Assembly (NCBI GenBank): GCA_024277485.1
Contig: JAJRVA010000075.1
Location: 1-6,725 of the forward strand
Reading direction: 5' to 3'
Length of the DNA: 6,725 nt
Origin: Deltaproteobacteria bacterium
GTDB taxonomy: Bacteria; Desulfobacterota; Desulfobulbia; Desulfobulbales; Desulfobulbaceae
The notes under the pieces are model-generated. The model saw nothing but the letters and a program-made list of their open reading frames with translations, made no database searches and was not told the DNA's origin. This document shows, in pieces, positions 1 through 6,486 of the stretch. How positions within the stretch are numbered: position 1 is the stretch's first letter; each line of letters starts with the position of its first letter. A program made the translations under genes and the position numbers.

Positions 1-16
1 ACTTTTTGCGAAATTC

Positions 17-45
17 ATTATATCAAAAAGCGAAAGGCTTTTCAC
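17..45 (-). promoter_or_regulatory. Sigma70-type promoter with extended -10, pointing left
   Basis: On the minus strand the hexamer TATAAT (22 to 17) is a perfect -10 box. It is preceded directly by TGA, giving the extended -10 form TGn. GTGAAA (45 to 40) matches the -35 consensus TTGACA at four of six positions, and the spacer is the optimal 17 bases. Transcription would start near base 10 and leave the window, so the driven gene is not visible. Because the DNA is AT-rich, a chance match is possible, but the combined elements are better than expected by accident. Confidence 0.5.
26..42. repeat. Short inverted repeat inside the promoter spacer
   Basis: AAAAGC (26-31) and GCTTTT (37-42) form a perfect six-base dyad with a five-base loop. 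It lies between and partly over the -35 and -10 boxes of the leftward promoter. It could be a small operator. On the minus strand the right arm runs into a T-rich stretch, so it could also be a poor terminator for the comM operon, but the stem is AT-rich and weak. Confidence 0.3.
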
Positions 46-170
46 GTTAATATGCAATTGTTTCAAGATGTTGTATGCTTTTTTACCTCCATTTACTTCA
101 ACTCGGAAACTTGAGTTAATTATCTTTATCACAAATGCAAGAAGAATGTCATGTGCCGGGAACACAGGTT

Positions 171-1703
171 TTACAGGTTGGCACTCTGCGGCCGCCGATA
201 CTGAACAGCCTCGGTTACGTGTCTGGATAAAATCGTGTCAGATCCATCCAGGTCGGCAATTGTCCGGGCAATTTTAAGGATACGGTGATATGCTCTGGCC
301 GACAGGCCGAAGTGTTCGACACTGCGACGAAGAATTCCCTCACCTGTACTGTCTAAGTGGCAATATTTCTTTATCAGGGCAGGTGTCATCTGCATGTTGT
401 TATACACCCCACCCACTTCCCTGTACCGTTCATCCTGGATCCGGCGGGCACCCATTACCCTGTCCCGCATCATAGCGGAACTCATCCCATTTTCATCCTT
501 TTCGATCTCCCTGATCTTGACGGCAGGGACCTCGACATGCATATCAATCCTGTCAAGGAGCGGTCCCGACAGGCGCCCCTGGTAGCGCTGAATCTGTACA
601 GGTGAACAGGTGCATTCCCTGGTCTGATCACCATAATACCCGCATGGACAGGGATTCATTGCCGCAACGAGCATGAACCGGGCCGGAAACTGCAGGCTTG
701 ACGCGGCCCGTGAAATTGTCACCACACCGTCTTCGAGCGGCTGGCGCATCACCTCGAGGACGTTTTTCTTGAACTCAGGCAGTTCATCCAGAAAGAGGAT
801 CCCGTTATGGGCCAGCGAGACCTCACCCGGGCGGGGCACCTGGCCTCCGCCGATCAGTCCGGCATCGGAAATGGTATGATGCGGCGAGCGAAAGGGTCGC
901 TGCACCATGAGCGGTCTTTTTTCCGGCAGAAGCCCGGTGGTTGAATAGACCTTCGTCGTCTCAAGAGCCTCCTCAAGGCACAATTCAGGCAGGATTGTTG
1001 CCAGCCTTCGGGCCATCATGGTTTTTCCGGTGCCGGGAATGCCGTTGAGCAGAATATTATGCCCTCCGGCGGCCGCAACCTCCATGGCACGCTTGGCATG
1101 CTCCTGACCTTTGACTTCACCGAAATCGACCCCGTACTCCCGGCTGTCCCTGAAAACCGCGTTCAAATCCGTCTTCAGCACCACACATTTCCTGGTCCCG
1201 GTAAGCATTTCAACCGCCTCGTCAAGGCTGGCAACGGGGATAATGTCGAGTCCGTTGACCACACCGGCCTCGTACCCGTTATCACGGGGGACAAAAAACC
1301 GCTGCAGGCCGTTTTCACGGGCCGCAAGCATCATGGGCAGGATTCCCCTGACCGGACAGACTGAACCGTCCAGGGACAATTCGCCGACCACACCGATATT
1401 CTCAAGACCGGGATGTGGTATTGTCCCGGCGGCAGCGAGTATCCCGAGGGCTATGGGCAGATCATAACCGGCCCCCTCCTTTTTCACCGAGGCAGGCGCC
1501 AGGTTGACTGTTATTTTCCCGGACGGAAACTCATAGCCGCAGTTCCTGACCGCGGCCTTGACCCTGTCCTTACTCTCCCGGACTGCCCCCTCGGGCAGCC
1601 CCACCGTGGAGAAAACAGGCAGGCCCCGGGCAAGGTCAACCTCCACCTGGACGATAAAACCATCAACTCCGATAACCGCACCGCTGAGAATTTTTGCAAG
1701 CAT
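171..1703 (-). CDS. comM: ComM/YifB family Mg-chelatase-like AAA+ ATPase
   Basis: Full-length 510-residue member of the YifB/ComM family, whose usual length is about 500. In Vibrio cholerae ComM is a hexameric helicase that drives branch migration when transforming DNA is integrated; in non-competent bacteria its role is unclear. The first ~165 residues are the Lon/ChlI-like N-terminal domain, with the family signature [17 protein letters not shown]. Residues ~190-395 are the AAA+ core: Walker A GIPGTGKT (221-228), Walker B LFLDE (303-307), sensor region AAMN (347-350) and an arginine-finger-type GPLLDRID (380-387). Residues ~410-505 are the C-terminal Mg-chelatase domain. Four cysteines (352, 354, 364, 366) form the CPCG/CxC pair typical of the family and may bind metal. 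It is the last gene of the leftward operon. Its ATG lies 6 bases after the methyltransferase stop with no clear ribosome binding site, so translational coupling is likely. All key residues are present. Confidence 0.95.
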   Translation of the reverse strand: MLAKILSGAVIGVDGFIVQVEVDLARGLPVFSTVGLPEGAVRESKDRVKAAVRNCGYEFPSGKITVNLAPASVKKEGAGYDLPIALGILAAAGTIPHPGLENIGVVGELSLDGSVCPVRGILPMMLAARENGLQRFFVPRDNGYEAGVVNGLDIIPVASLDEAVEMLTGTRKCVVLKTDLNAVFRDSREYGVDFGEVKGQEHAKRAMEVAAAGGHNILLNGIPGTGKTMMARRLATILPELCLEEALETTKVYSTTGLLPEKRPLMVQRPFRSPHHTISDAGLIGGGQVPRPGEVSLAHNGILFLDELPEFKKNVLEVMRQPLEDGVVTISRAASSLQFPARFMLVAAMNPCPCGYYGDQTRECTCSPVQIQRYQGRLSGPLLDRIDMHVEVPAVKIREIEKDENGMSSAMMRDRVMGARRIQDERYREVGGVYNNMQMTPALIKKYCHLDSTGEGILRRSVEHFGLSARAYHRILKIARTIADLDGSDTILSRHVTEAVQYRRPQSANL

Positions 1704-1709
1704 GACAGA

Positions 1710-2477
1710 TCAGGGCGTATACAATTTCTGCATGGAACCCGTATAGGGTCCGTTTTTTTCCGTGTACACATAAAAAGGCGGCAGGATCCGCACCTCCTCA
1801 CCACCGTTCTTCACAGCTTCAATGAGAACCAGGGAGGCATCCCGGCTGCCGGGATAGCTGTAGACCGGCTGAATTCTTTTAGGCTCAAGCCTGTTTTTCT
1901 TCAGCTCCGTGATCAACGGAACAAGCCGGGCTGCCGGATAGATGACGACCATCCTGGCCCGGTTTTTCAGCCCGAACGCCGCTGCCCCGACCAGGTCAGG
2001 CAGGGAGGCATCAACCTCGTGCCGCGCCCTTGCCCTCTGGTCTGCCGGGCTTACCCTGCCCCTGCCCTGCTGCCGGTACGGGGGGTTGCTGACCACGACA
2101 TCAAAGGATTCCGGCTGGACCAGGCTGCTGATGGTACGAAAATCTCCCTCAAGAACCATCAGTCGCGCCTGCAGTTCATTGGCAACAGCATTGTCCCGGG
2201 TGAGCTGAACCAGCTCAGGCTGGATTTCAATGCCTGTTAGAGTGATGTCGGGATGCCGGTACGCCAGGATGAGGCCGATAACACCACAGCCGCAGCCAAG
2301 GTCAAGGACCCGGTCACGCGGGGCAGGTCTGCAGAAATGCGCCGCAAGGACAGCGTCCAGGGAGAAACGGTACCCGTCCCTGTACTGCCTGCACACCAGA
2401 CGGCCGTCAAACAGTGTATCATCTGTCAGGGACGCATTCACACCGGAGTCGCTCCGGAATCCATGGGCAGCCGGCAC
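1710..2477 (-). CDS. trmN6: TrmN6-like tRNA1(Val) adenine-37 N6-methyltransferase
   Basis: A 255-residue class I SAM-dependent methyltransferase of the TrmN6/YfiC family (COG4123). The E. coli member N6-methylates A37 next to the anticodon of tRNA1(Val). The family opening LTDDTLFDGRL...GYRFSLDAVLAA is at residues 17-46. SAM motif I, DLGCGCGVIG, is at 59-68, the ribose-binding acidic residue is probably E84, and the catalytic NPPY is at 131-134, typical of adenine N6 or glutamine amino methylation. The exact tRNA target is inferred. The chosen start is a GTG four bases after the DUF1015 stop, with only weak upstream complementarity to 16S rRNA. A second GTG at 2441-2439 (residue 13) has GGAG ten bases upstream and gives an N-terminus closer to what I expect for the family, so the true protein may be 243 residues. 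Middle gene of the three-gene operon. Confidence 0.85.
   Translation of the reverse strand: MPAAHGFRSDSGVNASLTDDTLFDGRLVCRQYRDGYRFSLDAVLAAHFCRPAPRDRVLDLGCGCGVIGLILAYRHPDITLTGIEIQPELVQLTRDNAVANELQARLMVLEGDFRTISSLVQPESFDVVVSNPPYRQQGRGRVSPADQRARARHEVDASLPDLVGAAAFGLKNRARMVVIYPAARLVPLITELKKNRLEPKRIQPVYSYPGSRDASLVLIEAVKNGGEEVRILPPFYVYTEKNGPYTGSMQKLYTP
2443..2457 (-). other. GC-rich hairpin between two candidate trmN6 starts
   Basis: CCGGAG (2443-2448) and CTCCGG (2452-2457) form a perfect six-base GC-rich stem with a three-base loop. It lies one base upstream of the alternative GTG start (2441-2439) of the methyltransferase. The GGAG that could serve that start (2455-2452) is one arm of the stem, so it would be masked in folded mRNA. 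Whether this matters depends on which start is used. Confidence 0.4.
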
Positions 2478-2481
2478 TGTT

Positions 2482-3858
2482 TCACTCTGCCAGGTAGATT
2501 TTTTCGCCGGAGACCAGCTTGTTGATCATCAGCCCGGTCATGATCTTGGGATAAAAATAGGTGGACTTGTGGGGCATGATTTCGCCGTGGTCGGCTACAT
2601 CGGTAACCTGGGCCGCCCTGGTGGGATTGAGTATGAGCAGGAGCGGAGTCGTGGTGTCATCGGCCACGCTCCTTTTGACGGCCACGTCAATCGCCTCGTC
2701 GGGATCACTGAAATAGGTCAACAGCTTTTCATTGACGATTCTCTTGTGATCCAGGCCAAGCAACTGCCGGATGAGCAGCTCGGACAAAACGACCACGTCA
2801 AGGCTCCTGAGGACCCCGGGCTTGTCAGCCAGGGAAGAATACTCCTGGGGCCGTCCCTTCATGGTGAGCAGGAAGCAGCGGTCCTCTCCGGCATGATAGA
2901 GACCGAAAACAGCATTCGAGGATGACATTTCCGCCTCGTTCATCCGGGACATGACCTCGGCAACCAGAATTTCCCGGCTGCCTCCATGTATCTCTTCAAC
3001 CGAAAATCCGTCCGCTGCCAGCCGGACCGCCTCGTCCGCGGTCATGGCGCCGGGAAAGCTGAGCAGGCGGTGGGTGGGCAGGACGGACAGCCCTTCATCA
3101 TCCAGGGAACAGAGATACATCATGATGAAGTTGTACGGACTGTCAGCCGGCAGGTCCGGGTTCCTCTCCAGGATCTTGTTCCGGCAGCCGAGCGCGGTTG
3201 TATAGCGGTGGTGCCCGTCAGCTATGTAAACCGGCGTATCTTTGAAATAACGGATCACGCTGTCAATGGCTTCCCTGTCGGTCACTCTCCAGATGGTATG
3301 TTTGTTGCCCAGGTGATCGGCCACAGTACAGATCGGCTGCTGCTCCCTGGAGTTCTCCAGGGTGGATATGACCTCCTGGCGGCTGTCGGGGTAGATGGAG
3401 AACACCTTGCTGAACTGGGCCCGGCACTCGTCCATAAGCTGCATCCGGTCGACAATGACCGAATCAAAGGTCTTCTCATGCGGTTTGACTATGCCTTCGG
3501 AGAATTCAGTGAGCCCGACAAGGCTGATCAGCCCCTTGCGGGTCATCCTGCGGCCGGACGGGTGGAGATAATCAATATAGTAGAGGTAAATGGCGTCCCG
3601 GTCGTCCCTGATCAGGACATCTTCATTCTGCCAGCTTTCAAAAAGGTCTTTCGCGGAACGGTATTTACCGGCGCCCTCCCCTGCTTCCGGGGCTGTCGCG
3701 CGGATATCCAGCTGGATCATATTGTACAGGTTTTTTTTCAGGAGTTTTACGCCATCCTCCTCGCTTATAACATCATAGGGAGGAGTCACGACATCCTCCA
3801 GTTTTTGTATTTTTTCAGGGTTGAAACGCATTCCCCTGAAGGGGGCAATAATCGCCAT
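2482..3858 (-). CDS. DUF1015 family protein (COG4198), function unproven
   Basis: A complete 458-residue soluble protein of the DUF1015 family, with no signal peptide or membrane segment seen. Family hallmarks are in order: PPYDVI (26-31), HEKT (127-130), IADGHHRYTTAL (212-223), LPTHR (260-264) and a C-terminal MPHKSTYFYPK (428-438) followed by TGLMINKL. The biochemical role has not been firmly established to my knowledge. The DGHHR motif resembles that of ParB/sulfiredoxin-fold small-molecule kinases such as the free-serine kinases SerK and SbnI, so a phosphotransfer role in amino-acid metabolism is a reasonable guess, but it is inference. The ATG is well supported: GAGGAG (3872-3867) sits 8 bases upstream. 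It is the first gene of the leftward operon and its product precedes TrmN6 and ComM. The GC and codon use look like its neighbours. Family assignment is sure; function is not. Confidence 0.9.
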   Translation of the reverse strand: MAIIAPFRGMRFNPEKIQKLEDVVTPPYDVISEEDGVKLLKKNLYNMIQLDIRATAPEAGEGAGKYRSAKDLFESWQNEDVLIRDDRDAIYLYYIDYLHPSGRRMTRKGLISLVGLTEFSEGIVKPHEKTFDSVIVDRMQLMDECRAQFSKVFSIYPDSRQEVISTLENSREQQPICTVADHLGNKHTIWRVTDREAIDSVIRYFKDTPVYIADGHHRYTTALGCRNKILERNPDLPADSPYNFIMMYLCSLDDEGLSVLPTHRLLSFPGAMTADEAVRLAADGFSVEEIHGGSREILVAEVMSRMNEAEMSSSNAVFGLYHAGEDRCFLLTMKGRPQEYSSLADKPGVLRSLDVVVLSELLIRQLLGLDHKRIVNEKLLTYFSDPDEAIDVAVKRSVADDTTTPLLLILNPTRAAQVTDVADHGEIMPHKSTYFYPKIMTGLMINKLVSGEKIYLAE

Positions 3859-3906
3859 GAAAATTTCTCCTCAAACTGGTCAATATGCTATATACTCTGT
3901 ATCGAA

Positions 3907-3935
3907 ATTATTAAAGGGTCCCGGTAGTATCGTAA
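3907..3935 (-). promoter_or_regulatory. Possible promoter of the DUF1015-trmN6-comM operon
   Basis: On the minus strand AATAAT (3912-3907) matches the -10 consensus at five of six positions. TTACGA (3935-3930) matches the -35 consensus at three of six, with a 17-base spacer. The start point would fall near 3900, leaving a leader of about 40 bases before the ATG at 3858. A TATATA at 3889-3894 is an alternative -10 but has no -35 partner. The dyad AAAGGG/CCCTTT abuts the -10 and encloses the -35. Weak evidence. Confidence 0.25.
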
Positions 3936-4077
3936 TTCCCTTTGCAGGCAATCAGTCCCAGCTTGGCAGCTTCACCTGGACCTGAATTGCACGTGTCCTG
4001 TTTACCATTGAATGAAGATGAGTTGCAAGGTGCTTTTCAATAACCGGAAACCTGTTTATCTGCAATAACTGTTGTAT

Positions 4078-4081
4078 GGAG
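4078..4081 (+). promoter_or_regulatory. Ribosome binding site fixing the queD start
   Basis: GGAG ends 8 bases before the ATG at 4090. This supports the ATG over the in-frame TTG at 4072, which has no binding site upstream and would add six non-conserved residues. Confidence 0.7.
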
Positions 4082-4089
4082 AAACTATC

Positions 4090-4461
4090 ATGTTAGACAT
4101 TTTTATAAAAACACATTTTTCCGGTGGGCATCACCTGCGGAACTACCCCGGCAACTGCGAGAAGCCCCACGGCCATAACTGGAAGGTCAAGGTGACTGTC
4201 AGGGCAAGCGAGCTGGATGAACTCGGCATGGGGATAGATTTCAAGGACCTGAAAAAGCATGTCAATGCGGTTGTGGACGAGCTGGACCACTGCGATCTCA
4301 ACGACCACCCGGCCTTCAGGGACGTCAATCCATCCTCGGAACACATTGCCATGCATATTTTCAACACCCTGAAAGGGACGCTGCAGACCGACAGATGCAG
4401 GCTCTATTCCGTAACGGTCCGTGAAACAGATACCAGCGGTGTGACCTATTACGGTGGCTGA
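4090..4461 (+). CDS. queD: 6-carboxy-5,6,7,8-tetrahydropterin synthase QueD
   Basis: A 123-residue QueD of the 6-pyruvoyl-tetrahydropterin synthase fold, the usual size (about 120). It converts 7,8-dihydroneopterin triphosphate, made by GTP cyclohydrolase I, to 6-carboxytetrahydropterin in the cytoplasmic 7-deazaguanine/queuosine pathway. Zinc ligands are H14, H27 and H29 (the latter two in PHGHN). The catalytic cysteine is C23 in the CxxxHGH pattern that marks QueD. D66 and H67 of LDHCDLN are the likely proton relay, E84 lies in PSSEH, and E112 in VRETDTSG is the pterin-anchoring glutamate. The last codons overlap queE by 8 bases, so the two are co-transcribed and probably translationally coupled; QueD makes the substrate of QueE. 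queC and queF, which act later, are not in the window. Confidence 0.95.
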   Translation: MLDIFIKTHFSGGHHLRNYPGNCEKPHGHNWKVKVTVRASELDELGMGIDFKDLKKHVNAVVDELDHCDLNDHPAFRDVNPSSEHIAMHIFNTLKGTLQTDRCRLYSVTVRETDTSGVTYYGG

Positions 4462-5125
4462 AAAAAGTTTGCACATCTCGGAGCTGTTTTATTCGATCCA
4501 GGGAGAATCGTCCCGGGCCGGCCTTCCCTGTGCCTTTATCCGCCTTGCCGGCTGCAATCTCAGGTGCAGTTACTGTGACTCGGCCTACACCTGGAAAGAA
4601 CCCGGCCGGGCAACCGCGCTTCAGGACATATTCAACTGGCTTGAATACTATCCCGGTGTTATGGTTGAGTTTACCGGGGGAGAACCGCTGCTGCAGGAAA
4701 ACATCTACCCGCTCATCGACACGCTGCTTGAAGAGGGACGCACAGTCCTGGTGGAAACAAACGGCAGCCTCAGTATCGAAAAACTGCCTCCGCGGGTCTC
4801 GATAATCCTGGATATAAAATGTCCTGACAGTGGCATGGACAGCAGAACAGACTGGAACAATATCAACATCCTGTCGGCAAGAAAAAACACCGGCAGCCGT
4901 GATGAGATAAAATTTGTCCTCAGCTCGGAAAAGGATTTCCTGTGGGCAAAAGACATTATTGAACAGTACAACCTGCCTGCTGTTGCCACTGTGCTGCTGT
5001 CCCCGGTGGAATACCTGCTTGCGCCGTCGCATCTTGCCGAACTGATCATGCAGTTTCACCTGCCGGTCAGGCTGCAGCTGCAGCTGCACAGGCTCCTGTG
5101 GCCGGACATGGACCGTGGCGTGTAA
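4454..5125 (+). CDS. queE: 7-carboxy-7-deazaguanine synthase QueE
   Basis: A 223-residue radical SAM enzyme that rearranges 6-carboxytetrahydropterin to 7-carboxy-7-deazaguanine, the ring-contracting step of queuosine synthesis. The cluster motif is the canonical CX3CX2C (C34, C38, C41), not the expanded spacing of E. coli QueE. YSIQGESS (13-20) is the N-terminal substrate-side motif, FTGGEP (73-78) the SAM-contacting GGEP, ETNGS (101-105) and DIKCPDSGM (120-128) further family motifs, and the C-terminus RLQLQLHRLLWP (206-217) is typical. The start is a GTG at 4454 inside the end of queD, without a strong ribosome binding site, consistent with coupling to queD translation. No residue expected for activity is missing. 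Confidence 0.94.
   Translation: MAEKSLHISELFYSIQGESSRAGLPCAFIRLAGCNLRCSYCDSAYTWKEPGRATALQDIFNWLEYYPGVMVEFTGGEPLLQENIYPLIDTLLEEGRTVLVETNGSLSIEKLPPRVSIILDIKCPDSGMDSRTDWNNINILSARKNTGSRDEIKFVLSSEKDFLWAKDIIEQYNLPAVATVLLSPVEYLLAPSHLAELIMQFHLPVRLQLQLHRLLWPDMDRGV
5073..5088. repeat. Perfect 16-base palindrome in queE
   Basis: TGCAGCTGCAGCTGCA equals its own reverse complement. It encodes the LQLQLH of the conserved QueE C-terminus, so the protein sequence plus CTG/CAG codon choice explains it. It could fold in mRNA, but no separate function is indicated. Confidence 0.6.
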
Positions 5126-5154
5126 AAAAACCCGGTTTTACCAACAGAATGAAA

Positions 5155-5159
5155 AGGAG
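5155..5159 (+). promoter_or_regulatory. Strong ribosome binding site of the dehydrogenase gene
   Basis: AGGAG ends 5 bases before the ATG at 5165 and fixes that start. No promoter is evident in the 39 bases after queE, and the only dyad there (AAAAC/GTTTT at 5127-5139) is weak. Read-through from queDE is therefore likely. Confidence 0.7.
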
Positions 5160-5164
5160 TAACA

Positions 5165-6442
5165 ATGCCTGAGTTTCAATCAACCCGGATAGCGATTATC
5201 GGTCTTGGCTATGTCGGCCTTCCCCTTGCTGTTGCATTCAGCACAAAGTTTCCCACCCTGGGGTATGATGTCAAGCAGGAACGGATCGCCGAACTCCGGC
5301 AGGGTATAGATTCAACCCGCGAAGTCAGCCGCGATGAACTGCAAAGAGCGGAAAATCTCCATTTTTCCGACAATCCGGAGGACCTGAACGACTGCAACGT
5401 CTTGATAATCGCCGTTCCCACCCCTATTGACGCCAACAAAAGGCCGGACCTCACGCCTCTTGTGTCAGCCTCCCGTGCCGCCGGCCGGGCCCTGCGGAAA
5501 AACGATGTTGTCATCTACGAATCAACGGTCTACCCGGGCGCAACCGAGGAGGTGTGCGTCCCGGTTCTTGAAGAGGTGTCAGGCCTCGCCATGAACAGGG
5601 ATTTTTTCTGCGGCTACAGTCCGGAACGCATCAACCCGGGAGACACGGCCCACAGGATAACGGACATCGTCAAGGTTACATCCGGTTCCACACCTGAAAC
5701 AGCCGCATTTGTTGACAGCCTGTACGGGTCCATCATTACCGCCGGTACCTTCAGCGCCAGCTCGATCAAGGTGGCCGAGGCGGCCAAGGTGATCGAAAAT
5801 ACGCAGCGCGATGTCAACATCGCCCTGATCAATGAGCTGGCCCTTATTTTCAACCGCCTCGGGATTGACACCATGGAAGTCCTGCAGGCCGCCGGAACAA
5901 AATGGAACTTTCTTCCTTTTCAGCCGGGACTGGTCGGCGGTCACTGTATAGGTGTTGATCCCTACTACCTTACCCACAAGGCCCAGGAGGTCGGTTATCA
6001 TCCGGAAATGATCCTGGCCGGACGCCGCCTGAATGACGACATGGGGCGCCATGTCGCCTCCGAGGTCATCAAGCACATGCTGAAAAAGCGTATCCACGTT
6101 GCCGGGAGCAGGATCCTGGTCATGGGGCTCACCTTTAAGGAAAACTGCCCGGACCTGCGGAACACTGCAGTAATCAATATCATCAGGGAACTGGAATCGT
6201 TCGGGGCCGGGATCGAGGTGTTTGATCCATGGGCAGACAGGGATGAAGCTGCAGGCCTGTACCATGTCACCATGGTGGAAAAGCCTGCTGAAGGCTCGTA
6301 TGATGCGATTGTCCTGGCCGTAGCGCATGAGGATTTCCTCCAGCTTGATGCAGCGGATATCCGTTCATACTGCCGCCGGCAGGCTGTTATCTATGACGTG
6401 AAAAACATTCTGCAGGATGGCTGCGCAGACGCACGACTGTAG
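5165..6442 (+). CDS. tviB: UDP-N-acetylhexosamine 6-dehydrogenase, TviB/WbpO type
   Basis: A 425-residue nucleotide-sugar dehydrogenase, the same length as TviB as I recall it. TviB and WbpO oxidise C6 of UDP-GlcNAc or UDP-GalNAc to the uronic acid with two NAD+, supplying sugars for capsule, O-antigen or other surface polysaccharide. The N-terminal NAD-binding fold has GLGYVG (13-18). The family motifs AVPTP (83-87), ESTVYPG (119-125) and YSPERINPG (151-159) follow. The central helix holds K208 and N212. The catalytic cysteine C261 is in [17 protein letters not shown] (258-274), the long form typical of the TviB/WbpO group. The C-terminal fold has [14 protein letters not shown] (321-334) and FDPWAD (353-358). 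Which UDP-sugar is used cannot be read from the sequence. It follows queE by 39 bases in the same direction. The usual partner, a C4-epimerase such as TviC, does not follow; the next gene is convergent. Confidence 0.88.
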   Translation: MPEFQSTRIAIIGLGYVGLPLAVAFSTKFPTLGYDVKQERIAELRQGIDSTREVSRDELQRAENLHFSDNPEDLNDCNVLIIAVPTPIDANKRPDLTPLVSASRAAGRALRKNDVVIYESTVYPGATEEVCVPVLEEVSGLAMNRDFFCGYSPERINPGDTAHRITDIVKVTSGSTPETAAFVDSLYGSIITAGTFSASSIKVAEAAKVIENTQRDVNIALINELALIFNRLGIDTMEVLQAAGTKWNFLPFQPGLVGGHCIGVDPYYLTHKAQEVGYHPEMILAGRRLNDDMGRHVASEVIKHMLKKRIHVAGSRILVMGLTFKENCPDLRNTAVINIIRELESFGAGIEVFDPWADRDEAAGLYHVTMVEKPAEGSYDAIVLAVAHEDFLQLDAADIRSYCRRQAVIYDVKNILQDGCADARL

Positions 6443-6467
6443 GGTGGTGAAAACACGACAACATCCG

Positions 6468-6486
6468 CAACCGGACTCACCGGTTG
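6468..6486. terminator. Hairpin in the convergent gap, possible terminator
   Basis: CAACCGG (6468-6474) and CCGGTTG (6480-6486) pair perfectly around a five-base loop. It lies between the two converging genes, and the TGA of the HD-GYP gene (6479-6477) is in the loop. Neither strand has a proper T-run after the stem; the minus strand is only moderately T-rich downstream. It could slow polymerase from either side or protect mRNA 3' ends, but a classical intrinsic terminator is not shown. Confidence 0.35.

Larger units (their letters stand above)
1..170. other. AT-rich intergenic region left of comM
   Basis: No convincing gene lies here. The first 140 bases have about 30% GC by my count, against roughly 55-60% in the neighbouring genes. 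The stretch follows the comM stop codon and contains a leftward promoter (17-45) whose gene would lie outside the window. It is best read as the promoter region of the next leftward gene. No clear strong (GC-rich stem plus T-run) terminator for the comM operon is visible, so read-through to the left is possible. Confidence 0.6.
3859..4089. other. Divergent intergenic region between the DUF1015 operon and queD
   Basis: These 231 bases separate two divergent transcription units and should contain both promoters. Ribosome binding sites are clear at both ends: GAGGAG (3872-3867) for the leftward gene and GGAG (4078-4081) for queD. A candidate leftward promoter is listed separately. I found no convincing -35/-10 pair for queD. 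No preQ1 riboswitch could be recognised before queD. An inverted repeat AAAGGG/CCCTTT (3913-3918 and 3938-3943) and an 18-codon open frame (4012-4068) are present and of uncertain meaning. Confidence 0.6.

Noticed and set aside
100..117. AACTC/GAGTT inverted repeat as the comM operon terminator.
   Set aside because: Five-base stem, eight-base loop and no T-run on the minus strand after it.
1..174. Stop-free minus-strand frame from about 174 to the left edge, about 57 codons.
   Set aside because: It has no start with a usable ribosome binding site (the GGAGGT at 90-85 is too far from the next TTG), overlaps the comM end out of frame, contains the promoter, and its translation matches no family I know. 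A partial gene cannot be fully excluded.
1413..2240. 275-codon plus-strand open frame.
   Set aside because: It lies antisense to comM and trmN6, which carry clear family motifs; its translation is low in domain-like pattern and is explained by GC-rich codon use on the other strand.
2986..3927. 313-codon plus-strand open frame.
   Set aside because: Antisense to the DUF1015 gene, whose conserved motifs span the whole stretch.
3977..3990. Sigma54-like TGG...TTGC element upstream of queD.
   Set aside because: The distance between the GG and GC elements is 9 rather than the required 10 bases, and the -24 half is a poor match.
3859..4089. preQ1 riboswitch ahead of queD.
   Set aside because: No recognisable class I aptamer (short hairpin followed by an A-rich pairing tail) was seen, and the region has no obvious anti-terminator structure.
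4361..5089. 242-codon minus-strand open frame.
   Set aside because: Antisense to queE, which has complete radical SAM motifs.
5127..5139. AAAAC/GTTTT dyad between queE and tviB as a terminator.
   Set aside because: Only a five-base, mostly A-T stem with a three-base loop and just four T residues; too weak to call.
5579..6328. 249-codon minus-strand open frame.
   Set aside because: Antisense to the TviB-type gene; no family features.
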